A DNA stretch of 64,000 nt from NCBI RefSeq assembly GCF_000383915.1, contig NZ_KB912942.1, forward strand, positions 7,828,460-7,892,459, given 5' to 3'. The stretch's first letter is position 1, and each line of letters opens with the position of its first letter. Both the position numbers and the translations under genes were made by a program. The DNA is from Amycolatopsis benzoatilytica AK 16/65. GTDB lineage: Bacteria; Actinomycetota; Actinomycetes; Mycobacteriales; Pseudonocardiaceae. Below, in pieces: positions 1-8,030 of the stretch. Below the pieces are notes generated by a model. That model did no database searches and was not told the origin of the DNA. It saw nothing but the letters and a program-made list of their open reading frames with translations.

Positions 1-1287
1 GAGCTGGGCCGGGTGCTGGCCGATTCGCGGGCGCGGGTGCTGTGCGTTTCCGGCGAATTCTCCGCGCAGGCGGTGGCCGCGCTGACCGGCGCGCCCGAGG
101 TCACCGACGTGGTGCTGGATCGTGCGGACCCAGCGGAGTTCCCGGCCGGGGTGCGCACTCATCGGTGGCCGCTGTCCGGTCCGGACGATCTGGCGCCGGC
201 GTCCACTTGGGAGGATTCGCCGGCGCTGTGGCTGTACACGTCGGGGACCACCGGGCAGCCGAAGGGGGCGATGCATCGGCACGCGAGCATCCGCGAGGTG
301 TGCTCGACCTACGCTGATCAGGTACTCGAAGTGTCCTCTTCGGACCGGTTCCTGTCGGTGCCGAAGCTGTTTTTCGCGTACGGGCTGGGTAATTCGGCGT
401 TCTTTCCGCTCTCCTGCGGTGGTACGACCCTGTTGGAACCGACGCGTCCGACGCCGGGGTTGATCGCCGCGCGGGCGCGGGCGGATCGGCCGACGCTGTT
501 CTTCGCGGTGCCGACGTTCTATGCGGCACTGCTGGCCAGTGACGTCCCGGACGATTCGTTTTCCTCGGTGCGGCACGCCGTTTCGGCGGGTGAACCGTTG
601 CCCGCGGCATTGCTCACGCGGTTTCGGGACCGGTTCGGCGTTGAGATCCTGGACGGGATCGGTTCGACCGAGGCGCTGCACATCTTCCTGTCCAACCGGC
701 CGCGGGCGGTGCGGCCGGGCAGTACCGGGGTCGCGGTTCCCGGGTACTCTGTCGAGCTTCGCGACGAGCAGGGCGCGGTGATCCGGGAATCTGGCCGGGC
801 AGGCGAATTGTTCGTCGCCGGTCCGTCCCTCGCGACCGGGTACTGGGCGCGTTACGAGGCGACGAAACAGGTTTTCCAGGGTTCGTGGCTGCGCACCGGC
901 GACAGCTACGTGCGCAACGAGGACGGTACGTATACCTGTCTCGGCCGGTTCGGCGACATGCTGAAGGCGGGCGGTATCTGGGTTTCTCCGTCCGAAGTGG
1001 AGGAGCGGCTGCTGCAGCATCCGGCAGTGGCCGAGGTGGCGGTGGTCGCCGCGCCGGACGAGGACGGGTTGGACAAACCGGTGGCGTGTGTCGTCGCCGC
1101 GCCATCGGCCACTGTGGACGCGGAGGAGCTGATCGAATTTTGCCGGGAAGGCTTGGCGGCGTTCAAACGGCCGCGCGGCGTGGTGGAGATGGCGGAGCTG
1201 CCGAAGACCGCCACCGGGAAGGTTCGGCGGAACGTGATCCGCGAACAGGTGCGCGAGTCGCTGCGGACGCCGCAGCCGCAACCGTGA
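1..1287 (+). CDS. Benzoate-CoA ligase family acyl-CoA synthetase (5' truncated by window start)
   Basis: The frame is open from base 1, so the N-terminus lies outside the window; about 428 residues are visible. The AMP-binding signature TSGTTGQPKG lies near visible residue 80, the adenylate-forming TGD motif (LRTGDSY) near residue 300, and the C-terminal swivel domain ends with PKTATGKVRR, which holds the catalytic lysine. The stretch FFAYGLGNS, with its GG-rich surroundings, is what I associate with benzoate-type CoA ligases rather than fatty acyl ligases. The enzyme would activate an aromatic acid to its CoA thioester using ATP. The next gene, a metal-dependent amidohydrolase, starts 13 bp after the stop, suggesting a shared aromatic-acid catabolic operon. 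The exact substrate cannot be read from the sequence. Confidence 0.8.
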   Translation, partial: ELGRVLADSRARVLCVSGEFSAQAVAALTGAPEVTDVVLDRADPAEFPAGVRTHRWPLSGPDDLAPASTWEDSPALWLYTSGTTGQPKGAMHRHASIREVCSTYADQVLEVSSSDRFLSVPKLFFAYGLGNSAFFPLSCGGTTLLEPTRPTPGLIAARARADRPTLFFAVPTFYAALLASDVPDDSFSSVRHAVSAGEPLPAALLTRFRDRFGVEILDGIGSTEALHIFLSNRPRAVRPGSTGVAVPGYSVELRDEQGAVIRESGRAGELFVAGPSLATGYWARYEATKQVFQGSWLRTGDSYVRNEDGTYTCLGRFGDMLKAGGIWVSPSEVEERLLQHPAVAEVAVVAAPDEDGLDKPVACVVAAPSATVDAEELIEFCREGLAAFKRPRGVVEMAELPKTATGKVRRNVIREQVRESLRTPQPQP

Positions 1288-1300
1288 TCGACTGGCGCGC

Positions 1301-2155
1301 ATGATCGACGAGCACTTCGTGGTGGATGCCCACGTACACACTCCCCGGCTGCCGACACTGAAACCGGCGTGGCTCGACTGGGCGCGCGAGTTCGCGGGTG
1401 AATACCCGTGGCGCACGGTGTACGACGCCGAGGGCACGGTGATCCCGGCTGCGATGGACGACCTGATGGCGAGCGAGGGCGTCGATCGGGTGCTGTTGTT
1501 CTCCGAATACAGCCCGCGGGCGACCGGGATCCAGCCGATTGAGGACAATCTGCCGCTGGCCGAATACAACCCGGAACGGTTTCGCCTGGTGGCGAACGTC
1601 AACCCGCATCTGCATCATCCGCTGGCCGCCGAGGTGGAACGGCAGCTCGCGCTCGGCGCGGTAGCGCTGAAGATCCACCCGGTGCACGGCGCGTTTTCCC
1701 CCGCGGACAAGGAGCTGTACCCGGTCTATGCGCTGTGCGCCGAACGCGGCGTGCCGGTGATCCTCCATTCTGGACTGTCGGTGTTCCCCGGCTCGCGCGC
1801 GAGTTACGGCGATCCCGCGCTGTTGTCCGACGTGGTCGAGGATTTCCCGTCGGTGAACTTCGTATTCGCGCACGGCGGCCGGGGCTGGTGGTACGACGTA
1901 GCGGCGTTCATGGCCCAGTCGCGGCCGAACGTCTGGCTGGACCTGGCCGGCCTGCCGCCGAAGAAGCTGCCGGAGTACTACGCGCGCTTCGATCTCGTGC
2001 GATTGGCGCGAAAGTGGATCTTCGGCACCGACTGGCCCGGTGTCCCGGGCACCGCGACGAACGTCCGCGCGGTAGCCGACCTCGGATTGCCGGCCGACGT
2101 GCTGGAAGGCGTGCTGTCCGGCAACGCGGTGCGGCTGATGCCGGGCTTGCGCTGA
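1301..2155 (+). CDS. Amidohydrolase-2 family (ACMSD-like TIM-barrel) metal hydrolase
   Basis: The 284-residue protein opens with VVDAHVHTP, the HxH metal site of amidohydrolase TIM barrels. Further ligand-bearing motifs follow in the family order: KIHPVHG (around residue 125), HSGLSVF (around 155), FAHGG (around 188) and FGTDWPG near the C-terminus with the catalytic aspartate. Such enzymes hydrolyse or decarboxylate small acids, often ring-cleavage products. It starts at ATG 1301, 13 bp after the CoA ligase, and is probably cotranscribed with it. A hairpin at 2163-2193 closes the unit. Substrate unknown; isomerase-type or decarboxylase-type members cannot be distinguished here. Confidence 0.8.
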   Translation: MIDEHFVVDAHVHTPRLPTLKPAWLDWAREFAGEYPWRTVYDAEGTVIPAAMDDLMASEGVDRVLLFSEYSPRATGIQPIEDNLPLAEYNPERFRLVANVNPHLHHPLAAEVERQLALGAVALKIHPVHGAFSPADKELYPVYALCAERGVPVILHSGLSVFPGSRASYGDPALLSDVVEDFPSVNFVFAHGGRGWWYDVAAFMAQSRPNVWLDLAGLPPKKLPEYYARFDLVRLARKWIFGTDWPGVPGTATNVRAVADLGLPADVLEGVLSGNAVRLMPGLR

Positions 2156-2162
2156 CACTGCT

Positions 2163-2193
2163 TCGGCCAGAACACGCGGTGCCCGCTGGCCGA
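2163..2193. terminator. Hairpin between convergent genes
   Basis: Perfect 8-bp arms tcggccag (2163-2170) and ctggccga (2186-2193) with a 15-nt loop fill the gap between the amidohydrolase stop and the stop of the converging HxlR gene. There is no T-run; in high-GC actinomycetes such hairpins often act alone, possibly in both directions. Confidence 0.55.
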
Positions 2194-2194
2194 G

Positions 2195-2710
2195 TCAGGC
2201 GCTTCTCTCTCGTCGTGCGACTTCTTGGTACGCCGCCTCGAGCCGCTCCAGCGGACCGGGGCCGGCCGGGTCGACCGGAGGGGCGCCGAGGTGGCGCACA
2301 CGCAGTTCGTCCATCAGTTCCGCGATGAACGCCGGCCCCTCGGCGCGCATGAGTTCCTGGCGGGTGCGCAGTTCCGGGGTGCCTTCGCGCCAGTCCAGGC
2401 CCCAGTTGCCGAGCGCGAACAGGATCGGCACGGTCTGGATGCCGGCCTCGGTGAGGCTGTACCGGGCACGCTGCCCGCGCGTGACTTCTTCCTTGGTGAG
2501 AATGCCCGCCGCGACGAGCTTTTTCAGGCGGTCGCTGAGGATGTTGGACGCGATGCCCTCGAGGGAGCCGGCGAGCAGTTCCCGGAAGTACCTGCGGTCG
2601 CCGAAGATCATGTCGCGCAGCACCAGGAAGGACCAGTGATCGCCAAGGGCTTCGACGGCGGCGTTGATCGCGCAGCCGGACCTCGGTCCCTCGGTCGCCG
2701 CTCGAGCCAT
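2195..2710 (-). CDS. HxlR-family winged-helix transcriptional regulator
   Basis: The 171-residue protein has the HxlR signature: an N-terminal cysteine in CAINAAVEALG, then DHWSFLVLRDMIFG, FRELLAGS, SNILSDRLKKL (recognition helix) and the wing RARYSLTEAG. A C-terminal extension of roughly 60 residues follows. It is divergent from the DHFR/RibD-like gene at 2793, and an inverted repeat lies between them at 2756-2778. HxlR proteins usually regulate a divergent redox or detoxification gene, so local repression of the neighbour is likely. The start ATG at 2710 follows a purine-rich stretch (ggagggcgcg) on the minus strand. Confidence 0.88.
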   Translation of the reverse strand: MARAATEGPRSGCAINAAVEALGDHWSFLVLRDMIFGDRRYFRELLAGSLEGIASNILSDRLKKLVAAGILTKEEVTRGQRARYSLTEAGIQTVPILFALGNWGLDWREGTPELRTRQELMRAEGPAFIAELMDELRVRHLGAPPVDPAGPGPLERLEAAYQEVARRERSA

Positions 2711-2755
2711 CTCGCGCCCTCCTTGACGTCGCCGGATGCCGCGAACTACGGTAGT

Positions 2756-2778
2756 AGTGATTTCATTTTACAATCACT
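2756..2778. promoter_or_regulatory. Inverted repeat, probable HxlR operator
   Basis: Arms agtgatt (2756-2762) and aatcact (2772-2778) are perfect 7-bp complements with a 9-nt AT-rich spacer, in the 82-bp divergent intergenic region between the HxlR gene and the reductase-like gene. The AT-rich centre is unusual for this GC-rich window. It is placed to overlap both promoters. Confidence 0.6.
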
Positions 2779-2792
2779 TTGGAGCGGCGGCA

Positions 2793-3434
2793 ATGGGACA
2801 AGTGCGTGTCGACCTCACCATCTCCCTCGACGGCTACGCCACAACCACCGACCAGACCCCGGAAGACCCGATGGGCCCGGACTGGACCCGTCTTCAGGCC
2901 GCGTACATGGCGACGCGGACCTTCCAGGAGCGCGTCTTCCACAAGACGGGCGAGGGAACCACTGGGGTGGACAACGACTACGCCGCGGCCTACTTCCAGG
3001 GCGTCGGCGCCGAAATCATGGGCGCGGGCATGTTCGGCCTGCACGCGCATCCCGGCGACCCGGACTGGCGGGGCTGGTGGGGGCCGAACCCGCCGTTCGG
3101 CTGCCCGGTTTTCGTGCTCACCCACGAATCGCGGCCCTCCTTGGAGATGGAAGGAGGGACAGTCTTCCATTTCGTGCAGGCTTCGATCGAGGAAACCCTT
3201 TCGCGTGCCCGGGAAGCGGCGGGAGACAGCGACGTCCGCATCGGTGGCGGGATTCGCGTGGTGCGGTCGTACCTGGCGGCCGGGCTGGTGGATCGGCTGC
3301 ACGTCGGCATCACGCCGATCTTGCTGGGGCGCGGCGAGAATCTCTGGGCGGACATGCGCGAACTCGAACGGGGGTACCAGGTGCGCAGCGAGGTCGCGGA
3401 GAGCGGGACTATTCATGTGACGTTCTCTCGCTGA
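2793..3434 (+). CDS. Dihydrofolate reductase / RibD C-terminal domain family protein
   Basis: I chose ATG 2793 because ggagcgg (2781) is a good ribosome binding site; the longer frame starting at 2736 would run through the operator. The 213-residue product begins VRVDLTISLDGYA, typical of the RibD_C/DHFR-like fold. It has GAEIMGAGMFG (the conserved R/MxMF helix), PVFVLTHE and DVRIGGGIRVVRSYL, then HVGITPILLGRGENL. These proteins bind NAD(P)H and reduce small heterocycles or serve as resistance or stress reductases; the true substrate is unknown. It is divergent from, and probably controlled by, the HxlR regulator. Confidence 0.85.
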   Translation: MGQVRVDLTISLDGYATTTDQTPEDPMGPDWTRLQAAYMATRTFQERVFHKTGEGTTGVDNDYAAAYFQGVGAEIMGAGMFGLHAHPGDPDWRGWWGPNPPFGCPVFVLTHESRPSLEMEGGTVFHFVQASIEETLSRAREAAGDSDVRIGGGIRVVRSYLAAGLVDRLHVGITPILLGRGENLWADMRELERGYQVRSEVAESGTIHVTFSR

Positions 3435-3477
3435 AACCGGCGGTGAGGTTTTCCCCTGGCGCTCCGCTCCCGCTGAA

Positions 3478-3532
3478 GTCCGTGAAGGGCCCCTTGAGGG
3501 AATCTAAGTCCGGCAGGGTGCCCTTCGCGGAC
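3478..3532. repeat. Dispersed palindromic repeat, copy 1
   Basis: A 55-bp imperfect palindrome: left arm gtccgtgaagggcc, centre gagggaatctaagtcc, right arm ggtgcccttcgcggac. It lies in the 250-bp gap between the RibD-like gene and the sigma factor gene, which otherwise shows no gene. The same module recurs at 19665, 32276, 33664, 43669, 47941 and 62968. Confidence 0.8.
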
Positions 3533-3687
3533 AGTCTGCACCGCGAGCCGGGACCGAGGCGTTTCCGGCTCCTCCGGATACCCGACGCGCTAGTCGATCA
3601 CCCGATTCGGCATCGCCCCCGACGGCGGGGATCCGCCGAGATGTCCGGTCCGTCTGTATTGCCGACCGTGCAGGAAGGGGCGTCGGG

Positions 3688-4191
3688 ATGGATGACCAGG
3701 ACGAGATTCGCCGGGTGTCGGCGAGGGTTTCGCGGATCATCAGCGCGAACGCGGGGCTCCGCGGCGAAGCCGACGACGCCTGCCAGGCGGCCTGGCTGGA
3801 ATTCCTGACCCGGCCGCCGATCCTGCGCGACCCGGGTGCGTTGCCGGGCTGGCTCGCGACCGTGGCGCGTCGATACGCGTTGCGCGCGGTGGAAACCCGT
3901 GCGCGGATGACCTGGGTGGACGATTCGCGGCTGGAATCGCGGTCGCCGGTCGATCCGCCGGAGTGTTCGGTGCTGGCCGCGGAACTGGGCTCCGCACTGT
4001 GGCGAGCGGTGGACGAGTTCCCTGACCGGCATCGGCGGCTGATGTTGCTGCTGGCGCATTGTCCGGACCTGAGGCATCGCGAACTGGCGGCTGAGCTGGG
4101 GGTGTCGCCCGCGAGTGTGTCGCGGATCCGGCAGCGATGCCTGGACGTTCTCCGGCGCAGGCTGGAGGCGGAAGGTTTCAGCTGTCCGTGA
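3688..4191 (+). CDS. ECF-like RNA polymerase sigma factor (sigma-70 family)
   Basis: The 167-residue protein has the two-domain layout of a short ECF sigma factor. A region-2-like helix set (residues 1-75) includes ADDACQAAWLEFLTR and LPGWLATVARRYALR. A region-4 helix-turn-helix follows at the C-terminus: RHRELAAELGVSPASVSRIRQRCLDVLRRRL. The start ATG 3688 follows gaagggg. No anti-sigma factor gene is adjacent; the neighbour is a MarR gene on the other strand. It directs RNA polymerase to a small regulon, but its own target promoter is not evident here. The region-2 sequence is divergent, so a specialised regulator is possible. Confidence 0.75.
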   Translation: MDDQDEIRRVSARVSRIISANAGLRGEADDACQAAWLEFLTRPPILRDPGALPGWLATVARRYALRAVETRARMTWVDDSRLESRSPVDPPECSVLAAELGSALWRAVDEFPDRHRRLMLLLAHCPDLRHRELAAELGVSPASVSRIRQRCLDVLRRRLEAEGFSCP

Positions 4192-4224
4192 GCGCCGGCG
4201 CGTGGCCGAATCCGTCCGCCGGCC

Positions 4225-4689
4225 TCACCCGTTCACCGACCGGAGAGTCCGCATCGCCTCCGCCAGTCCGGCCGCGTCGTCGCCCAGCGGCGTCAGCACG
4301 ATGCGGCGCAAGATCTCCGCGCAGGCCGAGCGGGCGGCGACGGCCACTTCCAGTCCGTGTTCGGTCAGTGCGGCGAACGTGACTCGCCGGTCGTGCGGGC
4401 TGGGCACCCGGCAGATCAGGTCCGCCGCGACCAGCCGGTCCGCGACCTTGGTGAATCCGCCGCTGGACAGGGCCGCTTCGGTCGCCAGCCGGGTCATCGG
4501 CATCCGGTGTTCCGGCGAGCGCACCAGGCGCATCAGGATGTCGAACGACGCCGGGGCCAGGCCGAACCGGTCGGCGATCTCGCCCATCAGCGTGTTCTGG
4601 GTGGCCAGGTAGCCCTCGATCACCAGGCCCCACCACGTCACGATCTCGTCGTCGTCGGTGCACGGGTCGGCGAGGGGATCGGACGTCAC
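4225..4689 (-). CDS. MarR-family transcriptional regulator
   Basis: I place the start at GTG 4689 (VTSDPLADPC); the frame stays open to 4770 but the extra residues look non-coding. The 154-residue protein has a MarR fold: an N-terminal dimerisation helix, FDILMRLVRSPEHRMPMTRLA, then the recognition helix region LSSGGFTKVADRLVAADLI and the wing RVPSPHDRRVTFAALTEHG. It is convergent with the sigma factor gene and divergent from the dipeptidase gene at 4806, the most likely local target. The ligand is unknown. Confidence 0.85.
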   Translation of the reverse strand: MTSDPLADPCTDDDEIVTWWGLVIEGYLATQNTLMGEIADRFGLAPASFDILMRLVRSPEHRMPMTRLATEAALSSGGFTKVADRLVAADLICRVPSPHDRRVTFAALTEHGLEVAVAARSACAEILRRIVLTPLGDDAAGLAEAMRTLRSVNG

Positions 4690-4805
4690 CCGCAACACTC
4701 TACCCGGATTACATCTTGCGCGCGAGAGGTTCCCGGGGCAACGAAGGGGCGAGAAGGCGTTCCGGAGCACGGCGCGGCACGGGCGTGTCTCGCTAGGGTC
4801 GAGGC

Positions 4806-5936
4806 ATGACCGAGCTGACCCGCGCGCAGAACCTGCTCGCCACCACGATCCTCGCCGACGGACACAACGATCTGCCGTGGGCGCTGCGGATGAAAGCCGG
4901 GCCCAACCCGGTCGAAGCGGTTGCCGCGGTGGACCTCACCGCGGACCAGCCGACGCTGCACACCGACTTCCCGAAGCTCGCCGCGGGCAAGCTCGGCCTG
5001 CAGTTCTGGTCGGTGTACGTGCCGTGCGAGTTCAAGGGCGACAGCGCGGTCACCGCGGTGCTCGAACAGATCGAGGTGGTGCACCAGCTGGCTGAGCGCT
5101 ATCCGGACCGGCTCCGCCTGGTGACCACGGCGGACGAGGCCGAGGCTGCCTTCGCGGACGGGCGGATCGCTTCCCTGCTGGGAGCCGAAGGCGGCCACAG
5201 CATCTCGGAATCCCTTGGCGTGCTGCGGATCCTGCGCCGTCTCGGGGTCCGGTACATGACGCTGACGCACAACTTCAACACCACCTGGGCGGACTCCGGC
5301 ACCGACCGGCCCGAACACGGCGGGCTGACCGAGTTCGGCCGCGAGGTCGTTCGGGAGATGAACCGGATCGGCATGCTCGTCGACCTTTCGCACGTCGCGC
5401 CGAGCACCATGCGCGCCGCGCTCGAGGTGTCCGAGGCACCGGTGATCTTCAGTCATTCGTCCTGCCGCGCGGTCAACGACCACCCCCGCAACATTCCGGA
5501 CGACGTCCTCGCCCAGTTGCCCGGCAACGGCGGCGTCGCGATGGTCACCTTCGTGCCCGCCTTCGTCTCGGCCGCGGTCACCGAATGGGACAACCAGCTC
5601 AAGGCCGCCATGGAAGCCGCCGGACAGGAGTTCCTGGACCTCGGCCAGCGCGGCCGGTTCGTCGAGACCTGGGACGCGCCGCCCAAGCCGGCCACGACGG
5701 TCGCGGACGTCGTCGCGCACATCGAGCACGCCCGCGAGGTCGCCGGCATCGACCACATCGGGCTCGGCGGCGACTACGACGGCGTCGGCGCGCTGCCCGA
5801 AGGGTTGGAGGACGTGTCGAAGTATCCGGTGCTCATCGCTGCCCTGATGGAGCGCGGCTGGAGCGACGAGGACTGCGCGAAACTCGCCGGCCAGAACACG
5901 CTGCGCGTGCTGCGCGACGTCGACGCGAAGCTGTGA
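4806..5936 (+). CDS. Membrane dipeptidase-type (renal dipeptidase, peptidase M19)
   Basis: The 376-residue protein is full length for M19. Zinc-site motifs appear in order: ADGHNDLPW (HxD, around residue 18), LLGAEGGHSI (bridging glutamate, around 125), VDLSHVAP (His, around 198), FSHSSCRAVNDHPRN (His and substrate-binding Arg, around 218) and GGDYDGV (Asp, around 315). It hydrolyses dipeptides, often with broad or D-residue tolerance. No signal peptide is visible, so it is likely cytoplasmic. It is divergent from the MarR gene and is followed 48 bp downstream by a LapA-like membrane protein. Confidence 0.92.
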   Translation: MTELTRAQNLLATTILADGHNDLPWALRMKAGPNPVEAVAAVDLTADQPTLHTDFPKLAAGKLGLQFWSVYVPCEFKGDSAVTAVLEQIEVVHQLAERYPDRLRLVTTADEAEAAFADGRIASLLGAEGGHSISESLGVLRILRRLGVRYMTLTHNFNTTWADSGTDRPEHGGLTEFGREVVREMNRIGMLVDLSHVAPSTMRAALEVSEAPVIFSHSSCRAVNDHPRNIPDDVLAQLPGNGGVAMVTFVPAFVSAAVTEWDNQLKAAMEAAGQEFLDLGQRGRFVETWDAPPKPATTVADVVAHIEHAREVAGIDHIGLGGDYDGVGALPEGLEDVSKYPVLIAALMERGWSDEDCAKLAGQNTLRVLRDVDAKL

Positions 5937-5984
5937 GCACCGCTTGAGATAGCGGATCACTGCGAGTGGGCGGACAATCACGAC

Positions 5985-6392
5985 ATGTCTCACGCGCGAA
6001 ATGACGGCCCCGACCGGGTCGCGAAATCGGAGATCCCCGAGGCGCCGGGCGCCGAGGTGCCCGGCGCGCTCGACCCGGCCGGCGCTCCCGCCGGCGAAGC
6101 CGTACCGCCGGCCGTAACGAAACCGCCTGCCCGTAAACCCGGCAAGATGAAGCCGACGCGGATCAGCGGCACCTGGATCGCCGTGGTCGTGGCGATCGTG
6201 GTGCTGGCGTTCCTGCTGGTCTTCATCCTGCAGAACCTGGACACCGCGACCGTCCACTTCCTCGGCGCGTCCGGCTCGATGCCGCTCGCGGTGGCGATGC
6301 TCTTCTCCGCCATCGCGGGCGCGGCGCTGGTCGCGCTGATCGGCGGAGCGCGCATCCTCCAGCTGCGGAAACAAGCGCGCCGCCGCCGCTGA
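5985..6392 (+). CDS. LapA-domain (DUF1049) membrane protein
   Basis: The 135-residue protein has a charged, Pro/Ala-rich cytoplasmic N-terminus (residues 1-60) and two membrane segments around 62-84 (TWIAVVVAIVVLAFLLVFIL) and 100-122. The link between them, QNLDTATVHFLGASGSMPLA, matches the LapA/DUF1049 pattern QN...v.F.....lpl. It ends in a basic tail. In actinobacteria these small proteins are of unknown function; the E. coli namesake acts in LPS assembly, which does not apply here. Confidence 0.8.
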   Translation: MSHARNDGPDRVAKSEIPEAPGAEVPGALDPAGAPAGEAVPPAVTKPPARKPGKMKPTRISGTWIAVVVAIVVLAFLLVFILQNLDTATVHFLGASGSMPLAVAMLFSAIAGAALVALIGGARILQLRKQARRRR

Positions 6393-7142
6393 TCAGAGCC
6401 GGCACCACTCCGGAGCGCGCAGGCTCAGCAGGATCTCGCATACCGCGGGATCCCCGCTGACCTGCGCCTTCGCTGCCGGAAGGCCGCTGCAGGACCGCCA
6501 GAACGCGTCCGCGTCCACCGTCAGCGTCGCGAGCGGAGACCGAGACGTGGCTGCCCCGCGGTCGATCGCCCATCCGTCCGAAGCGGCTCGCACCGTCCAT
6601 CGCCCGGCCCCGTCGATCGTGCACGCCACCTGCCGCCCGGTCCGCGCGGCGATGTCGCGCAACGCCTGCGGCAGGGACCGCAGGAACGTGTCCACGACGG
6701 GCGTCCGAAACTCCGGCTCGTCGAGCAGCGGCACGCCCACCGCCTCGCGGATCTGCTGGTGGTGCACCCACTGCTCGGCATAGTCCCGGGCGACGGTCAG
6801 CCACAACGGAGCCGGTCCGTCCAGGTCGCGGTGCTTCCACAGTTCGGTCAGCTGGGCGGTGCTGTCCACGAACATCGCGAACAGCACCTCCGGCGACATC
6901 AGCCGGAACGCCGGCACCCACGCCTCGACCGGCCCGTCGCCGGCGTGCCCGTCCCGCTCCCGGGACAGCCGCCGCAGCTTCAAGCCCAGCACGTGCGCGG
7001 TGAGGTCGTGCACCGTCCACTCGCCGGCCGCCGGCTTGGCCCACTCCGCCGCCCGCAGCCCGGACAGCACGTCGATCAGCGCTTGTTCCTCGCGGGCGAG
7101 CAGCGGCAGCACGTCGATCGGCGGTCCCCACGGCGCGGTCAT
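6393..7142 (-). CDS. Maleylpyruvate isomerase / DinB-type mycothiol-dependent family protein
   Basis: Start ATG 7142 (MTAPWGPPIDVLP) is preferred to the frame's upstream extension, which overlaps the divergent neighbour's leader. The 249-residue protein has an N-terminal DinB-like four-helix domain, with EWTVHDLTAHVLG (conserved His of the metal site) and YAEQWVHHQQIREAVG (second pair of His). A C-terminal SCP2-like domain contains CEILLSL. This architecture is that of actinobacterial mycothiol-dependent isomerases and transferases. The substrate is unknown. It converges on the LapA gene end to end, with stops abutting at 6392/6393. Confidence 0.8.
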   Translation of the reverse strand: MTAPWGPPIDVLPLLAREEQALIDVLSGLRAAEWAKPAAGEWTVHDLTAHVLGLKLRRLSRERDGHAGDGPVEAWVPAFRLMSPEVLFAMFVDSTAQLTELWKHRDLDGPAPLWLTVARDYAEQWVHHQQIREAVGVPLLDEPEFRTPVVDTFLRSLPQALRDIAARTGRQVACTIDGAGRWTVRAASDGWAIDRGAATSRSPLATLTVDADAFWRSCSGLPAAKAQVSGDPAVCEILLSLRAPEWCRL

Positions 7143-7233
7143 GCGCGTATCCAACACCCACGAGAGCGGCAGCACAGGGCCATCCGGCCTACTCGCAGGT
7201 AGCATCATCGCGAACAGCGAGGGGAGCACGCCC

Positions 7234-8025
7234 GTGGACTACGAGCGACCGAACGGCCGAGCCACCGCCGACGACGTGGCCAACCTCGCGCGCCGGGCTG
7301 GCCAGCTGGCCGGCTGGGCCGCGCGCGCCGGCTTCGGGCTGACCCGCAAGCTGCCCGGGATCGACACCGCCGAACGCGGCCTCAAGCAGGTCGAACGAGG
7401 GTTGCTCAGCGAGCTGCGCCGCCGCCTGGACGAGGTTGACGACCCGTACCACGCGGCGCTCACCGCGGCGTCCGCGATGAACCGGGTCGACCCCGGCAGC
7501 CGCACCGTCGAGGCGACCGTGACGCTGGTGCCCGCCCGCGACCACATCGAACCGCTGCGCGCGGCGATGGCCGAGCTGCTCAACCACTCCATCGGCTTCG
7601 GCCGCGAACGAGCCCGCGAGTACCTGTACGCGATCATCCTGCGCCAGCTCACCCCGGACGAGGCGCGCATCCTCTCCGCGCTGTCCGACGGCTCGCCGTT
7701 CCCCGCGATCGACGTCGCCGAGCGCACCGCCGTCGGCGGCACCGGCCGGATCGTGCTGCGCAACGCCTCGACGGTCGGCAAGGTGGCCGGGGTGTCTCTG
7801 CCGGACCAGGTGCCCGGCTACGTGACCCGGCTGATCGGCCTCGGACTGGTCGAACTCGACGAGGAGGTGCCCTCGCTCGAGACGCAGTACGAAATCCTGC
7901 TGACCGACGAATCGGTCCGCGAGGTGGAGAAGCAGGTGAAGCGGATCAAGATCATCCGGCGCACCGTCCACGTCTCGCGGCTAGGCGCGCAGTTCTGGCG
8001 GGCCTGCGACCCGAGCCTGGGCTGA
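7234..8025 (+). CDS. Abi-alpha (DUF4393) family protein
   Basis: Start GTG 7234 follows gagggga at 7219-7225. The 263-residue soluble protein has the family features I recall for Abi_alpha/DUF4393: a helical N-terminus (RKLPGIDTAERGLKQVERG), the block PLRAAMAELLNHSIGFGR, REYLYAIILRQLTPDEARIL followed by ALSDGSPFPAIDV, then LRNASTVGKVAGV and a winged-helix-like region ending RTVHVSRLGAQFWRACDP. The family name refers to abortive infection, but a role is unproven. It is the first gene of a tight operon with a DUF445 membrane protein 5 bp downstream and then a large patatin. Confidence 0.72.
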   Translation: MDYERPNGRATADDVANLARRAGQLAGWAARAGFGLTRKLPGIDTAERGLKQVERGLLSELRRRLDEVDDPYHAALTAASAMNRVDPGSRTVEATVTLVPARDHIEPLRAAMAELLNHSIGFGRERAREYLYAIILRQLTPDEARILSALSDGSPFPAIDVAERTAVGGTGRIVLRNASTVGKVAGVSLPDQVPGYVTRLIGLGLVELDEEVPSLETQYEILLTDESVREVEKQVKRIKIIRRTVHVSRLGAQFWRACDPSLG

Positions 8026-8030
8026 GTCCG

